This document shows positions 39,978 through 51,006 of a stretch of DNA of 64,000 bases, piece after piece (the stretch's first letter is position 1; each line of letters opens with the position of its first letter). The stretch is taken from contig NC_069102.1 of assembly GCF_947172395.1 (NCBI RefSeq), positions 12,176,250 to 12,240,249 on the forward strand, in the 5' to 3' direction. The position numbers were made by a program, and so were the translations under genes. The notes beneath the pieces were generated by a model, which searched no databases, was not told the DNA's origin, and worked only from the letters and a program-made list of their open reading frames with translations. This stretch comes from Bicyclus anynana. Lineage: Eukaryota; Arthropoda; Insecta; Lepidoptera; Nymphalidae.

Positions 39978-41846
39978 AAAGAAGTATAGATGCAAAGGGA
40001 AGCACAAGGTTTAGTGCTTCCCGAGCTTGCAGTGAAAAACAAACATCCCTAAATACCACACAGTTACAATGATTAAATATTATGAAATTACATTACCGCA
40101 GTGTAATGTTAAATATTTAATTCATTGGTTAGGTTTATTTAATCAATTATATAGAAGTAAACAGTAAAATTGGTGTCATTGTATAATGTTTACCGCGTTT
40201 GTTAAATTTATTAAAGCATCCATTTTGGCGGTGGAATTATTGACTAAATGCTGTTTGGTCCAAACTACAAGCGTAAACACATTTTACTCTAGCGGACGTC
40301 TGCGATGTTGTCCGCCCTTAGACGTCTATAATCTCGTTCTTAGTGGACACCTGTCAACAATAAACTACCACCCTGCTAAATTTCATCTTTGTATGTCTAG
40401 CAGTTTAGCACTATACCAGCATCAGAAACTAGCAGCCATTATGTGATAGGTTCTTTGCTGATAATCGTATAGTTTTAATATTGTATTTATTGTATTTAAT
40501 GATTTATCTACTGTATGAATTCACAAGTGGGTCTATGTAGCCAAATAAAATAATTAACGACAAATGCCATTTGTATATATTGCCTCAGAAATATTTTCAG
40601 GGTTAAAAACCTTGATCCGAATGGTTTCATTAGAAACTGGAAAAGTCGAAATAGTCTACAATTTCAAGAGCAGTCAAGAGCTAACAAGAAAATGAAGATA
40701 AATTGTTAGCCTAAAGAATAAGTATACTCTTCACTTCTAGCTAGCACTTCAGAACTATCTGCTAAGCTTTGACAAAATTGCTTAGAAAAACTTTTCAAAC
40801 CATTATGAATTAATTGAATTTGTATTTATCTTTCTTTTTTCTTGTAACTTAGACCATATCCCATTAATCAATTGCCGAGTATTTAGTAATTTATTTTAAG
40901 TAATTTAGTTAAATATTACCAATAATAAGTAATTTTGCCATTTTGTTACAATCCCACTAGAGGAAACGGTGTCAAAAGTCACAGTGTCATAACCCGTTTA
41001 TTACTTATGCATTCTAAATGACATTCGACTGTATATATACTAGAAGCCTGTTACGGCTAGACCTCTCACATTCTCACACAGCTGAATGTTTGTTTAGCAG
41101 CTCCTGCTGTTGGTACCGATAACTATGAATTTTCCACCATGATGGCTTTAAGGTAGCAAGGTTACTAGGTAGTTAGGTTTTATGAGTAGTCATATTTGAG
41201 TCGTCAGACTTTGTCATACTTTCTCACCTGTTATTAAGTAACGATGCAGTCAAAGACTGGAAGCGGGCTTACATGAAAGATTTGTACATCTTTCAGGTAA
41301 GATTATTTTATCCATACCTCGGACGGTTTCTACGCGGCATCGTAACGGAAATTCGAAATTCGCAGTTTTTGTCAAACTTTTCCCGAATTTCAATTCAGAC
41401 AAACAAACGAACAAAAATATGATCTTATAAGGGTTCCCTATTTTCCTTTTGAGGTACGGACCTCTAAAATAAAAAAATACTATAGTATAAAGACGAGCTG
41501 ACAGCTTAAATTTTTCTTCCGAAGTTCTGACCATGACAGGCACTTAATCCATAAGCAATATTCTAATACAAGACTGCAATTACGAAGTTAAGCAAATAAC
41601 GCCTCTTTACATAATCCATTAGCGAATTACACACGTCACATAAGTGTTAAATCGTATGATTAACAATTTGTATGTAATGAAACCATGTAACTCAACAGTT
41701 CAAATGTACAAGGGCGTATTCACGTTCATTAACAATCTCTTATTCTTTTTTAAGGTATATTTAAGGTGAGATTTTTCGAATCTCGTATAAAATAATAAGA
41801 AAGAATAAGATTTGTGTTGTGTTTTAGGTAAGTTAATAATTTCTTC
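39978..41846. other. noncoding DNA with scattered old repeat pieces
   Basis: CTCTAGCGGACGTCTGCGAT at 40289 and CCCTGCTAAATTTCATC at 40371 are an old D3/LINE-like end. GAAGCGGGCTTACATGAAAG at 41261 and ACGGTTTCTACGCGGCATCG at 41323 are eroded family A (minus). AAGGGTTCCCTATTTTCC at 41429 may be the CGGAACCC repeat. No coding frame is supported. Confidence 0.45.
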
Positions 41847-41999
41847 TTCACGTGTCGCAAACGGTGTAGGAAAATATCGTGAGGAAACCTGCATACATAA
41901 CAATTTTTTTAATTGTCTGCGGACTATTTGGCCTAACCCCTCTCATTCTGAGAGGAGACTCGTATTCAACAGTGAGCCGAACATGGGTTGTTGGATGAC
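41847..41999 (+). mobile_element. SINE family B, 5' truncated
   Basis: CTTCACGTGTCGCAAACGGT, GAAAATATCGTGAGGAAACC and CTCATTCTGAGAGGAGACTC to GAACATGGGTTGTTGGATGA. It lacks the first 110 bp and the middle CTGCCAATCC...GCGTGG block. Confidence 0.8.
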
Positions 42000-42052
42000 T
42001 ATGTTATAGAGATGTTCATAATTTCCATTTAGTTTTAATCCTATCCTCCTCG

Positions 42053-42317
42053 TACTAATGTTATAAACTCGAAAGTTTGTATGGATGTTTGTTACTCTTT
42101 AACTCCGCAACTACTAAACCGATTTGGATGAAATTTAAAATGAAAATAGATATCACCCTGCATTAACACATCTACTATTCTTTTTCTCGAAAATTCATGG
42201 TTTCCCGAGATTTGCGAAAAACTGATGGTTATGATGGTACGAATATTTGTTACTCTTTCACTCGATTAATAAACTGAATTAGCTATATTTGGAATTGACA
42301 TAACCTAAATTAACACA
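42053..42317 (+). mobile_element. D3-type repeat, duplicated inside
   Basis: CTAATGTTATAAACTCGAAA, GCAACTACTAAACCGATTTG and CATTAACACATCTACTATTC. A second start, TACGAATATTTGTTACTCTT...CTAAATTAACACATCT, follows at 42239, so the end looks like 1.5 tandem copies. Confidence 0.55.
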
Positions 42318-42507
42318 TCTCTACGCGGCATCATGCCAGTACGTTAAATAGCATGGCGGTACGTCTTTTCTGACAGGATGGTAATTAGCCAGGGGCGGTG
42401 CCTACCACCAGATCGGTTCTGATCTTTTTAAGAAATATAAAATACTAGACATGTCTTAAGCTGGGAATCGAATGCAGGCCTCTCTGCTAAAGTCTCCAGT
42501 ATTACCA
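42318..42507 (-). mobile_element. older SINE family A, interrupted
   Basis: CTCTACGCGGCATCATGCCA, GGCGGTACGTCTTTTCTGAC and CAGATCGGTTCTGATC, diverged from the consensus. It breaks off at CTCCAGTATT (42494-42503). Its head (GCACCAGAGAGGTCGTCAAA) reappears at 42859-42879 after a younger copy of the same family. Confidence 0.7.
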
Positions 42508-42846
42508 ACTTTTTTTTTTTTTTTTATTCTTTACAAGTTAGCCCTTGACTAAAATCTCACCTGATGGTAAATGATGATGCAGTCTAAGATGAAAGCGGGC
42601 TAACTTGTTAGGAGGAGGATGAAAATCCCCACCCCTTTCGGTTTCTACACGGCATCGTACCGGAACGCTAAATCGCTTGGCGGTACGTCTTTGCCGGTAG
42701 GGTGGTAACTAGCCACGGCCGAAGCCTGCCACCAGCCAGACCTGGACAAATTAAGAAAATCTCAATCTGCCCAGCCGGGATCGAACCCAGGACCTCCGTC
42801 TTGAAAATCCACCGCGCATACCACTGCGCCACGGAGGCCGTCAAAA
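42508..42846 (-). mobile_element. younger SINE family A nested in an older one
   Basis: Long T-run, ATTCTTTACAAGTTAGCCCT, full body and the head GCGCCACGGAGGCCGTCAA. CTCCAG(T/C)ATT at 42494-42503 and 42848-42857 is the presumed target duplication. Confidence 0.9.
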
Positions 42847-42879
42847 ACTCCAGCATTGCACCAGAGAGGTCGTCAAAAA

Positions 42880-44107
42880 AACGAAAAAGAAAAGAAAGAA
42901 AAATGAGGATCAAAGGGAGCAATAGTACCTATTCCAATGAATATTCTAACCACCGTCCATATATAGAGATATTTACAATTCATCATGTATCTCAGTGTCC
43001 GATCAGCTTTATTTAAAGAAAAATATATGAAATTAAGTATTGGAGTATACATCGATCATATCTTACCTCAAAGCAAGGTCTAATTGCCCGAAAATTTGTA
43101 AGAACATAAAATTACACCGATAAAAATCGCAACTCGGACAGCTTCCTTTGAGTTTTTAACAAAACAAAAATTACAATAGAAATTAGAAGTACTTGAGGCG
43201 ATTATGTTAAGGTCAAATCAAAATATATGCTTAGAGATTAGAAATCAGTCAACGGTCGTATGGCGAAAAACTTCGACGAAGCCCTGAAATAGCATTTGAC
43301 TGGAGGATCATTCGAAACACCGTTAAATATTAACCCTTCAGAGGTTTCGAAAAAAGAATTTCACGTATCGTTAGGGCTAGATGATCAGCCCCTGTAAGAC
43401 GGACTCGGGTAATCACTACCGACTCCTCCTCTGTGTCCCCTGCGCCCCGGCGTTAGGTATTACTTCGCAGGGAGAGGGTTCTGCACTACTGCTTCTTCAG
43501 ATGTTTCAAGTCTCACCTTCTTCTTCTCCACTTTTCTCTACACGGCGAAGCTCTTGGAGAACTTCCATCGCAAACAAGCGTTTGTGTGTGTGTGTGTCAA
43601 TAAACAATATTTCTTCCTATATTTGGCTAACGCTCTATAAGCCCTAAACAATCAAGCTATCAAAGAACCTTGCCAATACATACGAAACGGGTTAGGTCAG
43701 GGTTGATATTGCCTGTCAAATCTGAAATATCCCAACACATGCGTCCATTGTAATTTTTTAAATATTAAAGAGTATGGTTATCGAATTAAATCAACACTTT
43801 ATCGCAGTCACGATTTTCTGACCGTTCTTTGATGTGGTATGTATGAAATTGGTTTTCGTTGGTTTACGGTTCGCCTTTGTTAACATAATTCGCCTACCTG
43901 CTGGCTTATTCACTAATTTTCGTCTTTATTAACTACAAACGAGACACGAGAAATATAGTCTACCTACTGTATGATATCCACGAAGGCAAGGCAATTTCGT
44001 ATATGTCAATTTACATACGTCAAAATTAGTGAATTAGCCTAGTACCTTATTAGCCACTTTTATGGATGTACGTCGAAACAGCAGTATATAGAATGTCCCA
44101 TTCGATT
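42880..44107. other. noncoding DNA, no gene seen
   Basis: A small (GT)n run at about 43581-43598 follows a pyrimidine-rich block (43490-43550). The 88-codon frame at 43381-43647 crosses it and has no domain. The rest is AT-rich. Confidence 0.4.
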
Positions 44108-44512
44108 CTTTACTTTTTTTTTATTCTTTACAAGTTAGCCCTTGACTTCAATCTCACCTGATGGTAAGTGATGATGAAAGCGGGCTAACTTGTTAAATCG
44201 CTTGGCGGTACGTCTTTGCCGGTAGGGTACTAGACACGTAGCAGGTTTTAAAATTTCAGGCCTTCAACTGAGGGTATTTTTCTATTTTCATGACTTAACT
44301 GTAAGGGTTTCTTTCTAAGGGTTGCTATTAAGCTAAATGTCTGACGACTTCAACATGATTACTCATTATAATAGAAATTTAATAGAATAATAGAAAAAAA
44401 CCAGCCAGGCCTGGACAAATTAAGAAAATCTCAATCTGCCCAGCCGGGGATCGAACCCAGGACTTCCGTCTAAAATCCACCGCGCATACCACTGCGCCAC
44501 GGAGGCCGTCAA
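44108..44512 (-). mobile_element. SINE family A split by an insertion
   Basis: The 3' part is at 44108-44229 (ATTCTTTACAAGTTAGCCCT to CTTTGCCGGTAGGGTA, with an internal deletion). The 5' part is at 44400-44512 (CCAGCCAGGCCTGGACAAAT to ACGGAGGCCGTCAAAAC). Between them are about 170 bp of unrelated sequence ending TAGAAAAAAA. Confidence 0.85.
44230..44399 (+). mobile_element. insert with A-rich end inside a SINE
   Basis: Begins near CTAGACACGTAGCAGG and ends in TAATAGAAAAAAA, as for a 5'-truncated retroposed fragment. About 25 bp of the SINE at the junction are missing, and no duplication is visible. Confidence 0.45.
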
Positions 44513-44764
44513 AACTTCTTTGATGCGGAAGTTTGCGCTTCAAAAAATCAAAATCCAAATAATATATTATTTATTATCAAGAAGGATTAAATTACAAGCA
44601 CCTTTTTTTGTTTAAAACATAAATGACTATTTGTAAAATTAGTCTAACTACAGAAAATTAACTTGATAGTAATCAATTGTAAAAATGTTCCTCGGATCCT
44701 GAGCTTTATGGTAAAATGTATAAAGGCTCAATTCTATAAATACGATCATGTTAAACCTACATTT
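44513..44764. other. noncoding DNA, possible family L remnant
   Basis: AAAAAATCAAAATCCAAATA and TTACAAGCACCTTTTTTTG around 44540-44615 resemble a decayed minus-strand family L tail. Confidence 0.35.
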
Positions 44765-44872
44765 TCATGAACATCATTCATTCTTTCATTCATTCATTCA
44801 TTCATTCATTCATTCATTCATTCATTCATTCGTTCTTTCATTCATTCATTCATTCATTCATTCATTCATTTA
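44765..44872. repeat. (ATTC)n microsatellite
   Basis: About 25 tetranucleotides with three interruptions (ATTCTTTC, ATTCGTTC). Confidence 0.95.
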
Positions 44873-45160
44873 ATCTCTCAATCGCTCCATCAGTACGCTC
44901 AGGGTAATTGCATTAGCCTAAAAGGTGTTGCGTTGGGCAACGATCATTATCACATTATAATGATAGTGATGTGATGGATCGATACACAGCTAATGGTTTT
45001 TGACTGGGTTACGCAAAAGTGCACCCATTTTGTAAGTTTGGTTTGGACAAACGTTAATTTATACATCAAATGGTTCAGATTGCAGAGTATACAATCTACC
45101 AGTGGTAGAGCCTTTATTACAAAAACTTGGCGTTTAAAATTCTTATTGATTATGTATTTT
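44873..45160. other. noncoding DNA, no gene seen
   Basis: Open frames on both strands (44950-45261) owe their length to the GTT repeat that follows. Confidence 0.5.
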
Positions 45161-45217
45161 GTTGTTGTTGTTGTGTTGTTGTTGTTGTTGTTGTTGTTGG
45201 TGTTGTTGTTGTTGTGT
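45161..45217. repeat. (GTT)n microsatellite
   Basis: About 18 trinucleotides with GTGTT interruptions. It encodes poly-Val/Leu on one strand and poly-Asn/Thr on the other, which is not evidence for a gene. Confidence 0.95.
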
Positions 45218-45419
45218 TTGTATAACTTTTGTCTGTATATGGAATCGTAGGACCTGAACAAATTGACAAAATATGAAACGTTTTTATTTTGTTCGAAAGC
45301 GATGTTTCTTAACGAAATACGATGGACTACAATGATGTCTACGTTTATAATGGAAAGGATTTCTAACGTAAAGTATCCAAATCTTTATTCTATCAAATTA
45401 TGTGTATTTATATAACTTA

Positions 45420-45678
45420 CTAGCGGACCCGGTCAAGCTTCGCTATGACTTATATGCATTTTTTCCCTATCCCTACTCTACACTACTCTACCCCTACCTG
45501 AAATAGAAAAGGGTTGATTGTACGGTTTTCCCGGCAATTAATAACATTTTTCTTACCTTTTAAACCTTTTCTATACTTCCACAAACATTTCAAGACCAAG
45601 ATTAGATAAATCCGTTAAGCCATTCTCGAGTTTTAGCGAGACTAACGAATTCATTTTCATATATACATATAGAATATA
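45420..45678 (-). repeat. D3-related repeat
   Basis: CTAGCGGACCCGGTCAAGCT at the low edge, then a TCCCTATCCCTACTCTACAC run, CCAAGATTAGATAAATCCGT and ATTCTCGAGTTTTAGCGAGA. It resembles 3526-3814 in layout (CTAG end, CCCTAC-like run, YGAGTTNTAGCG). Confidence 0.55.
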
Positions 45679-46191
45679 GATGTCTGTCGATGATTTTTCA
45701 ATTTTAACTTAGCCTTTCCTTTTTATGGTTTCTCCTAAATTCGGTAATACACTCGTAATGTTCAGAAACTCTGAATTTACTATTTGATAATTCCAACATA
45801 GACAGGTCTTTGACACGATAATCCAAACTCAATAAAATTTTTCAAGGTCCAACACGATTGTTGTGAACATGATCCAATTTCAAACGTATTTGCACAACTT
45901 AGATCAATTAATTGTTTAAATAAATCCATTTAACTTTACAAATATTGAACATAAGTGGGTAGTTATTTCGTCCGCATGAATTTTCATCCATGGGCCTACT
46001 CCGAATTAAACAAAGCCTTAAATTAGTCAAGCTATGCGTATTTTACCTGCGGTCCGGTAAATTATAATAATATTTTTTAATAATAATAATTTCTTTATTT
46101 ATGGCTACAAAGGCCCATTGGTTAGTTACAATCTTAAAATCTTAAAATTATGACATTCCGTTTTGTCATCGAAAACATGGATGAACGGAAT
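45679..46191. other. AT-rich DNA, no gene seen
   Basis: Nothing assignable. Confidence 0.4.
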
Positions 46192-46549
46192 CATTATCAA
46201 CCCATATTCGGCTCACTGCTGAGCTCAAGTCTCCTCTCAGAATGGGAGGGGTTAGGCCAATAGTCACACTTGCCCAATGCGGATTGGCAGACTTCACACA
46301 CGCAGAGAATTAAGAAAATTCTCTGGTAATGCAGGTTTCCTCACGATGTTTTCTTTCACCGTTTGAGACACGTGATATTTAATTTCTTAAAATGCACACA
46401 ACTGAAAAGTTGGAGGTGCACACCCCGGACCGGAATCGAACCCACTCCCTCCGGTATCGGAGGCCGAGATCATATCCACTGGGCTATAATCGAAACCACT
46501 TCCTCCGGAATCGGAGGCAGAGATCATATCCACTAGGCTATCACGGCTC
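46192..46549 (-). mobile_element. SINE family B with duplicated head
   Basis: A complete minus-strand copy in which the first 55-60 bp occur twice: AGATCATATCCACTGGGCTA and AGATCATATCCACTAGGCTA each follow a CTCCGG(T/A)ATCGGAGGC(C/A)G block. The doubled part covers the A-box side of the promoter and the start of the B-box. Confidence 0.85.
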
Positions 46550-46770
46550 CGTACAATTTTACCGGATAGAAACTTTGCGGAAAGAAATTAAAAAAATTTA
46601 GTCGATCATGGCCGGGCGCGCCCCGTGACTGTCAAAGTCTGCGCGGTCGCGTTACGATAAATATAAATACGTTAATTAACACTGTATAGAAGAATATTAT
46701 TTTGTCTGCCACGGCACGTATCTGGCACGCTGAATGTCTGTAGATATAAACGGACCTGTATAAGTGCTTT
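46550..46770. other. noncoding DNA, no gene seen
   Basis: A GC-rich spot (GGCCGGGCGCGCCCCG at 46610) without an open frame. Otherwise nothing. Confidence 0.4.
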
Positions 46771-47105
46771 ATGTTATCGCCGCGTTGCAATGACTTGCGG
46801 TACGGACGGCTTCAGTGTGCTCGTGGCCGTCCACATCTTTTGTTGTGTAATTCTTTATGGGTTACTTGGGATAGTGACTTGAGGGGAAATGGGGAGTGTT
46901 TGTTAACAGTCAAACGCTTTTAACCCTACACACAACGTTCACAAGTGCGTGACTTCACTCAAGGTCATTCTCTGCCATTCTGGGCTCTTATTTTGGTTAC
47001 AGTTTGATTTGTATTTAAGTTGTCCTGACAAATGTTGTGAATTTTAATTCATAACCTTTGTTCGACATTAGATTTCTTATTTTTGTAATCACTTCTGAGT
47101 CTGCT
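46771..47105 (+). repeat. unclassified repeat family E, copy 2
   Basis: ATGTTATCGCCGCGTTGCAA to GAGTCTGCTAAAAT. It lacks the GTTCGAGCC segment and the GGATCC core (reads AACGCTTTTAACCCT). It ends at the same base as copy 3. Confidence 0.75.
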
Positions 47106-47117
47106 AAAATGTATATG

Positions 47118-47174
47118 TTCTGTGGGCCTTCCCGGCCTCCCCAACCAAATTGATCCAAGGCACGCTACGCCACT
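47118..47174 (-). mobile_element. hAT-like terminal fragment
   Basis: The minus strand starts CAGTGGCGTAGCGTGCCTTG at 47174, the same end as the solitary unit at 23475. It diverges after 25 bp. Confidence 0.55.
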
Positions 47175-47308
47175 GGCCTAAACTCAAAATAATTCTCCTA
47201 TAAGTAAGGTCAAGCCTTGCTGGGCTATTAAGCACGAATGGTGAAGCGCGTATGGATTGTTGCGGCTGCAGAACTAGTGTATGTGTGTGTGTGTGTATCA
47301 GTAAGTGC

Positions 47309-47725
47309 GTGCAAGAAGGGGTATTCCCCGACGTATGGAAGGATGGGAGGCTGGTCGTGCTGCCGAAAGGCAACGGTAAGCCGATGACCGACCCGAAGGC
47401 ATACCGCCCGATCACGCTCCTCCCTGTCTTTGGCAAAATTTTAGAACGAGTTCTTCTATGGTGTGCGCCCCAGATCGCCAGTGGGATCTCCCCCTGCCAG
47501 CATGGTTTCACACGGGGCAGGTCCACCGTTACGGCGTTGAACGAAATCCTAAGCACGGCAAGGAAAGTTTCGTCAAAATACGTTCAAGCAATTTTTCTGG
47601 ACATCTCTGGTGCCTTCGACAATGCCTGGTGGCCGATGATTCTCCTCAAGTGCAAGCGAGGCGGCTGTCCACCAAACATCTACCGGATGTTGTCGGACTA
47701 CTTCCGCGGAAGACGCGTGTGGGTG
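47309..47725 (+). pseudogene. R1-like LINE reverse transcriptase fragment
   Basis: A single open segment of about 140 codons with LINE reverse-transcriptase text: GVFPDVWKDGRLVVLPKG, KAYRPITLLPVFGKILERVL, CQHGFTRGRSTVTALNEIL, then the palm motif FLDISGAFDNAWW carrying the first catalytic Asp. It stops before the second catalytic box, so the DD motif is absent. The WW after the palm motif and the wording are typical of R1-group elements (inference). The frame upstream of 47309 is a GT microsatellite, not element sequence. Both ends are truncated, with no poly-A. Confidence 0.8.
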
Positions 47726-48320
47726 ACGTTATGACTATTCAAAATACACAATTTGTAATACTTTTTTCGATAGTCTATTTTTTTGAAAAACACATGTTTT
47801 GCTCACATTTTGCTTTCAATCTCAGGAAAAGCAAACTTATTTTCTTAAATTTTTGTTTTGTATAGAAAATTATTTATATATCTTGAACATGGCCATTTTG
47901 TTTTTCGCTATGTTGTTTAATTTACTTACAATTAGGTAAAAATGGTTTTGGCGCTCACGTCATAAAATTTGCGTCGCGCGTCAATCGCTTCGTGCTTTTC
48001 ACTCACGTGAATGTCATAATTCGGCGTCTCGCTTGCGCTTCGAATTTTATCCATATCGTACCGACGCGCTGCGCGCTCTTAAGGCTGATGATATGACAAT
48101 GCACATTAGCTTGTTTATAGCGCTTGCGATGTCAACAGCTTGTTATCTCATACCCACCGTTTAACGTTACGCTAACATCGTGTGTTACTGCTCCGAGTCA
48201 AACAGTACGATAATTAGTTGTATAATATTATTCATTTAACTTCTTGCCGGCTGTAGCTACCTTCCGGAGTAAATCCATACTAACGGAACTTGAATTTCAA
48301 AAGTAATAAATAACAAATAA
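47726..48320. other. noncoding DNA, no gene seen
   Basis: Mixed composition with CG-rich words at 47970-48090. No open frame or repeat end was recognised. Confidence 0.4.
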
Positions 48321-48514
48321 TCTATAGTACTAATATTATAAAACTGAAGACTTTCTTTGTTTGATTGAACGCGCTTATCTTAGGAACTACTGGTCCGATT
48401 TGAAAAATCTTTCAGTGTTAGCCCATTTATCTAGGAAGGCTATAGGCTATACATTATCCCCATATTCTTACGGGAACGGAAACCACGCGAGTGAAACCGC
48501 GCGGCGTCAGCTAA
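48321..48514 (+). mobile_element. Helitron-like D1 element
   Basis: A|TCTATAGTACTAATATTATA to GCGCGGCGTCAGCTAA|T, fitting the TC...CTRR rule. The CCATATTCTTACGGGAACGG block is present. Confidence 0.8.
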
Positions 48515-48555
48515 TATAATAAATAAAATAAATAAATATAGTACCTAACCTCCGT

Positions 48556-48701
48556 TCAGAATGAGAGGGGTTAGGCCAGTAATCCACCACGCTGGTCCAA
48601 TGCGGATTGGTAGACTTCACACACGTAGAGAATTAAGAAAATTCTCAGGTATGGTATAGGTTTCTTTACAATGTTTTCCTTCACCGTTTGAGATACGTGG
48701 A
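48556..48701 (-). mobile_element. SINE family B, both ends missing
   Basis: CAGAATGAGAGGGGTTAGGC, CCACGCTGGTCCAATGCGGA, TTAAGAAAATTCTCAGGTAT and TTCCTTCACCGTTTGAGATA. Confidence 0.75.
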
Positions 48702-48889
48702 CACCAAGAGTCTTCAGATACAAGTCACAACAAACAGATAATACCTAACAACGATGAAAGCCTACTACCACTATACTATACACATAATTTTATCAACATT
48801 AATATAACAATATCGAATTAAAACAAAAAAGAATCCAAAATTGTGCAAACTACGTGGGAAGCACTATAAAATATTCAACCTTGATCAAA

Positions 48890-49880
48890 AGTGGCACATA
48901 CGATAACAAAATAACAACAAGGAGCGAGATAAGCCCTTACTTCGACCGGCCAAGTTTGGAACGCGGTCACTCGGTCTCAAATCTCAATGTCGGCGTTATA
49001 CAATGTGCTGTAAGAGAAAAGTAAACTGTTACGTCACTGGATGGTCTTATGCACTAGCAAATAACAAAGAACTGCGAGATATGCCCATAAACCAGCGGTT
49101 CAAGTTTGGAACGCGATCATTCGGTCTCAAATATTAGTGTCAGTGTTATACTTAGTTCTTTATGAGAAAAGCAAGCTGTTACGTTACTGGATGGTCTTAT
49201 GTACTAGCACAAATAACAAAAAAGAGCGAGATAAGCCCTTATACCGGTAACTACCAGGTAAAGTTTGGAACGCGGTCATTCAGTCTCAAATATTAGTGTC
49301 GGTGTTATGCAGAGTTCCTAAGGAGAAAAGTAAACTTGTTACGTCACTGGATGGTCTTATGCACTAGCAAATAACAAGGAACTGCGAGATATGCCCATAA
49401 ACCAGCGGTTCAAGTTTGGAACGTGGTCATTCGGTCACAAATATTAGTGTCGGTGTTATACAGAGTTCCTTAGGAGATAAGTAAACCTTTACATCACTGG
49501 ATGGTCTTATGCATTAGCAAATAACAAAGAACAGCGAGATAAGCCCATAAACCAGCGGTTCATGTCTGGAACGCCGTCATTCGGTCTCAAATCTTAGTGT
49601 CAGTGTTATACTTAGTTCTTTATGAGAAAAGCAAGCTGTTACGTTACTGGATGGTCTTATGTACTAGCAAATAACAAAAAGGAGCGAAATAAGCCTTTAC
49701 ACACGGCAGGTAAAGTTTGGAACGCGATCACTCGGTCTCAAAACTCAATGTGGGCATATTTATTATATTTATGGCGTAAGAGAAAAGTAAAGTGTGACGT
49801 CACGGGATATTTTTATGTACTAAGAAATAACAAAAAGGAGCAATTAGCCCTCAATTCGGCCTACCTCCTGTGCTATCCCA
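48890..49880 (+). repeat. satellite array, unit about 150 bp, six to seven units
   Basis: GGATGGTCTTATG recurs at 49039, 49189, 49349, 49499 and 49649, with a degraded form near 49803. Units also share AAGTTTGGAACGCGGTCATT, CGGTCTCAAAT and GTGTTATAC. Two unit types can be told apart by GATAAGCCCTTA versus GATATGCCCATAAACCAGCG. Their order is C, B, C, B, B, C. Open frames at 49622-49963 follow the repeat and are not a gene. Confidence 0.9.
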
Positions 49881-49925
49881 GTTTTATAGCTGATAATAAT
49901 GATAACGTTATTTATCAAGATAACT

Positions 49926-50006
49926 ATACTCAGAGGCACAACTATCCGCCCATTTCAATATGACGCGAGTATATTAAAGTGGGCGGATAATTGTGCCTCT
50001 GAGTAT
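49926..50006. repeat. fold-back repeat at the satellite edge
   Basis: Arms 49926-49961 and 49971-50006, 36 bp each with three mismatches and a 9-base loop. The outer part is ATACTCAGAGGCACAA. It follows the last satellite unit. Confidence 0.85.
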
Positions 50007-50226
50007 ATTTAGTTTTAAAACATTAGTCGTTAATTGCTGAGTTATGCATAATGTCGACCCGCTTGTGGTCAGCCGTTCGAACACTTTCCCCTTTTTGTTT
50101 GCGTCTTGAAGTTATGACAACGCAATATTGTCATGTTTTTTTTCTTAAACGCAATATTGTAGCTTTTATCTTATCAATGGTCCATTAAAGTTAGGCCTCT
50201 GTTCTTACAGGAGTAGACATTTTAAA

Positions 50227-50450
50227 TTTTTTTTTTCTGCAATTTAGCCCGTGACGACAATCTATTTTGGATGACCTGATGGTAACTGATGATGCAATCT
50301 AAGATGGAAGCGGCCTAACTTGTTAGGAGTAGGATGAAAATCCACACCCTTGGTTTCTAAACGACATCGTACCGGGACACTAAATCGCTTGGCGGTACGT
50401 CTTTGCCGGTACGGTGGTAACTAGCCACGGCTGAAGCCTCCCACCAGCCA
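50227..50450 (-). mobile_element. SINE family A, head missing
   Basis: T-run, CTGATGGTAACTGATGATGC, GGTACGTCTTTGCCGGTACG to CCTCCCACCAGCCA. The tRNA-like part is absent. Confidence 0.85.
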
Positions 50451-50757
50451 AAACTCTTAGAAGCTCTATTCAACGGTATTATTATACGGTTTTGTGAGCT
50501 TAGGAAATGCTGTAGCCTATACCTAATGTTATCAGCCTTGATATCCTTAGATTAATAACCTATAGACCCGCATACCTAACAATTTTTCACTCCAAACTTA
50601 AACCACTTCTGTGACTATGCGAGCGTAAGAGCTAAGCTAATTTAACGCGCCGATACGCACACAAGCGTATTTATAGTAGCGTAGCGATGCGTCAAGGGCT
50701 CCCATTTCGGGGCACATGAAACGGCTTACGAATCCTGCGACTAGACACTATCACACT
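50451..50757. other. noncoding DNA, no gene seen
   Basis: Nothing assignable. Confidence 0.4.
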
Positions 50758-51006
50758 TCACACTAATATTATAAAGGCGAAAGTTTGTGTGTAAGTGTGA
50801 AAGTGTGAAAGAGTGTAACTGTGTAAGTATGTTTGTTTCTTTTTTACGCTGCGGCTACTGAAGCGATTTGGCTGAAATTTGCAATGGAAATAGATTTTAC
50901 TCTAGATTAACACATAGGCTACTTTTCATCCCGGAAAAATCCACATATCCCGCGGGATTTTGGAAAAACTGAATTCCACGCAGACGAAGTCGCGGGCGTC
51001 CGCTAG
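50758..51006 (+). mobile_element. Helitron-like D3 element
   Basis: TCACACTAATATTATAAAGG to GGGCGTCCGCTAG|T. A GTGTGTAAGTGTG run follows the left end, and CATCCCGGAAAAATCCACAT and CCCGCGGGATTTTGG are in the body. This is the best-preserved D3 copy. Confidence 0.85.

Noticed and set aside
44950..45261. Open frames with poly-Asn/Thr or poly-Val/Leu
   Set aside because: Direct product of the GTT microsatellite on either strand.
46610..46660. GC-rich spot as a promoter or CpG island
   Set aside because: Too short, with no adjacent exon or initiator that I can support.
47252..47308. N-terminal part of the R1-like frame
   Set aside because: It is encoded by a GT microsatellite and has no LINE homology. 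The element starts at about 47309.
49622..49963. 113-codon frame
   Set aside because: It lies in the 150-bp satellite and the fold-back after it.
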